From Planctomycetota bacterium (lineage in GTDB: Bacteria; Planctomycetota; MHYJ01; JACQXL01): a DNA stretch of 30,444 nucleotides. The notes under the pieces were generated by a model, which saw only the letters and a list, made by a program, of their open reading frames with translations, did no database searches and was not told where the DNA came from. Position 1 is the stretch's first letter. Every line of letters starts with the position of its first letter. The stretch covers positions 1-30,444 of the forward strand of contig JASEHY010000001.1 of NCBI GenBank assembly GCA_030018555.1, read 5' to 3'. Shown one piece after another: positions 29,497 to 30,444 of the stretch. The translations under genes were made by a program, and so were the position numbers.

Positions 29497-30264
29497 TTAA
29501 ACAAACATCTCCGTAACCGTATTAGCGATTCTTCTCTCCGCAATCTCGCAGTATTTTGGGGATAATTCTATGCCGATAAAGTTTCTGCCCAGCTCTTTAC
29601 AGGCAACTCCCGTTGTTCCTGAGCCCATAAAAATATCCATTATAGTATCGCCTGGATTACTATTAACTTCTATTAAATGTCGCATAAGTTTCAAAGGTTT
29701 TTCGGTGGGATGTTCAGTTTCTTTATATGCCGAAGCATTTGGGCTTAAGAAATAGTTAGACATATATTTTTGGTGTTTAAAATTCTTTAATTTACTCTTA
29801 CCTTTGCTGCCGACCCAGATATGTTCTGTCGCACTATTCCAATTTACTTTCCGAAAAGAAGGGACAGGATTAGTTTTCGCCCAGACATAAATGCAGCGAG
29901 ACTTTATATTATTCGCAGGAGCGAGCATTAAATCAAATAACCCTGTTTTTTGTTTATCAAAAAATATATAAATCCATGCTCCTTCTTTTAAAACACGACA
30001 GCATTCTTTAAACCATAAAGCAACCCAATCAAAATATTCTTTATCATTTTTCCATTTTCTGTCCCATTCTCCAAAATCCAACCCTATATTAGTCCTTCTT
30101 TTCCAACGGTATTTTTTTATATCACGATATATGGCTTTTCCTTCTTGACTAATATTATATGGTGGATCAGTAAGAATTAAGTCAATACTTTCATCTGGCA
30201 TAGTCTTTAACACTTCCAGAGCGTCTCCCTCCACAATCCTATTCATCCGAGGGGTCAGGGGCAT
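29497..30264 (-). CDS. DNA methyltransferase, beta class (N6-adenine or N4-cytosine)
   Basis: The protein is 255 residues. Motif IV DPPY (33-36) in SIDLILTDPPYN comes before motif I in DTIMDIFMGSGTTG (206-219), followed by GRNFIGIELSPKYC. That circularly permuted order defines the beta class. HPTEKPLKLMRHLI is the usual lead into motif I, and the target-recognition part would lie between, at about 115-180. It methylates DNA using S-adenosylmethionine. DPPY most often means N6-adenine. No restriction enzyme gene is nearby, so it probably protects phage DNA or acts in regulation. The start overlaps the gene before it by 10 nt. Confidence 0.92.
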   Translation of the reverse strand: MPLTPRMNRIVEGDALEVLKTMPDESIDLILTDPPYNISQEGKAIYRDIKKYRWKRRTNIGLDFGEWDRKWKNDKEYFDWVALWFKECCRVLKEGAWIYIFFDKQKTGLFDLMLAPANNIKSRCIYVWAKTNPVPSFRKVNWNSATEHIWVGSKGKSKLKNFKHQKYMSNYFLSPNASAYKETEHPTEKPLKLMRHLIEVNSNPGDTIMDIFMGSGTTGVACKELGRNFIGIELSPKYCEIAERRIANTVTEMFV

Positions 30265-30444
30265 TTTACTTTCATTATTCCTGTTCCGTATAGCATTATA
30301 TCTTTGTGCATTTTTCGGAATAGGGGTTTCATTTTGTCTAAATTATAAGAAGTAACTGCCGATAATACCATTTCTTCTTTAGACGGTCTTCCCTTGGTCT
30401 TATTTTTCTTTCTTACTCGGCAAAAGTAATCCTTTATACTGATA
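30255..30444 (-). CDS. partial CDS, C-terminal 62 codons, cut by window edge
   Basis: The frame is open from the right edge of the window to a TGA inside the start of the methyltransferase gene. The visible part is basic (RVRKKNKTKGRPSKEEMVLS) and ends in LFRKMHKDIMLYGTGIMKVK. The GRPSKEE segment and the helices after it resemble short phage DNA-binding or helix-turn-helix proteins, but only the end is visible. The 5' end lies outside the window. Confidence 0.5.
   Translation of the reverse strand, partial: ISIKDYFCRVRKKNKTKGRPSKEEMVLSAVTSYNLDKMKPLFRKMHKDIMLYGTGIMKVKCP

Noticed and set aside
1..30444. CRISPR array, tRNA genes, diversity-generating retroelement, insertion sequence
   Set aside because: I saw no regularly spaced repeats, no T-loop or acceptor pairings of a tRNA, no reverse transcriptase, and no transposase with terminal repeats.

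Overview
The window is the late half of a tailed double-stranded DNA phage (or prophage) with a short-tailed, podovirus-type virion, plus part of its non-structural region. The best-supported assignments are the large terminase, a P22/T7-type portal, a scaffold, an HK97-type capsid protein, a T7-like adaptor and nozzle pair, three internal virion (ejection) proteins and a beta-helix spike. There is no tape-measure gene and no tail sheath or tube gene, as expected for a short tail. The host is not identifiable. It was probably a diderm bacterium: many genes carry Gram-negative-style Sec signal peptides, the promoters are sigma70-like, and an O-antigen polymerase/ligase-like protein is encoded. 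Base composition is moderate to AT-rich and the standard genetic code is used.

Layout. A divergent control region at about 27.26-27.65 kb carries two near-identical extended -10 promoters. The leftward promoter reads through a roughly 200-nt structured leader into a roughly 26.7-kb late operon on the minus strand. In order this holds: small terminase; a cluster of small genes; large terminase; a secreted zinc-motif protein; portal; four small genes; scaffold; the major capsid gene; a secreted decoration-like protein; an O-antigen polymerase-like membrane protein; two coiled-coil proteins; adaptor; nozzle; fibre-like genes; a GNAT-like protein; three internal virion proteins; fibre and spike genes; and a distal cluster of membrane and coiled-coil genes that looks like the lysis region. 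An HNH endonuclease gene with its own promoter lies at the left edge. The rightward promoter drives a few small genes including a secreted lysozyme-like candidate. A second leftward cluster at the right edge contains a DNA methyltransferase.

Two things stand out. First, the major capsid gene appears to be split by a group I intron of about 815 nt. P, Q, R and S core elements are visible, as are P1 with the U.G splice pair, P7, and GNRA-capped P6 and P9 hairpins. The intron carries an HNH endonuclease gene whose 3' end runs through the catalytic core, and splicing joins a 10-codon first exon in frame to the capsid body. Second, ten late genes begin with clear Sec signal peptides. They include the nozzle, the fibre and spike genes and the capsid decoration protein. 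The portal, capsid, scaffold, adaptor and ejection proteins do not. The split follows outer or late-added parts versus inner or early parts, which suggests that virion assembly could be divided between the cytoplasm and the periplasm. I know of no described tailed phage that does this systematically.

Strong hairpins sit directly in front of terL and of the O-antigen polymerase-like gene, both of which lack a free Shine-Dalgarno. Together with the structured leader they suggest attenuation or antitermination control inside the operon.
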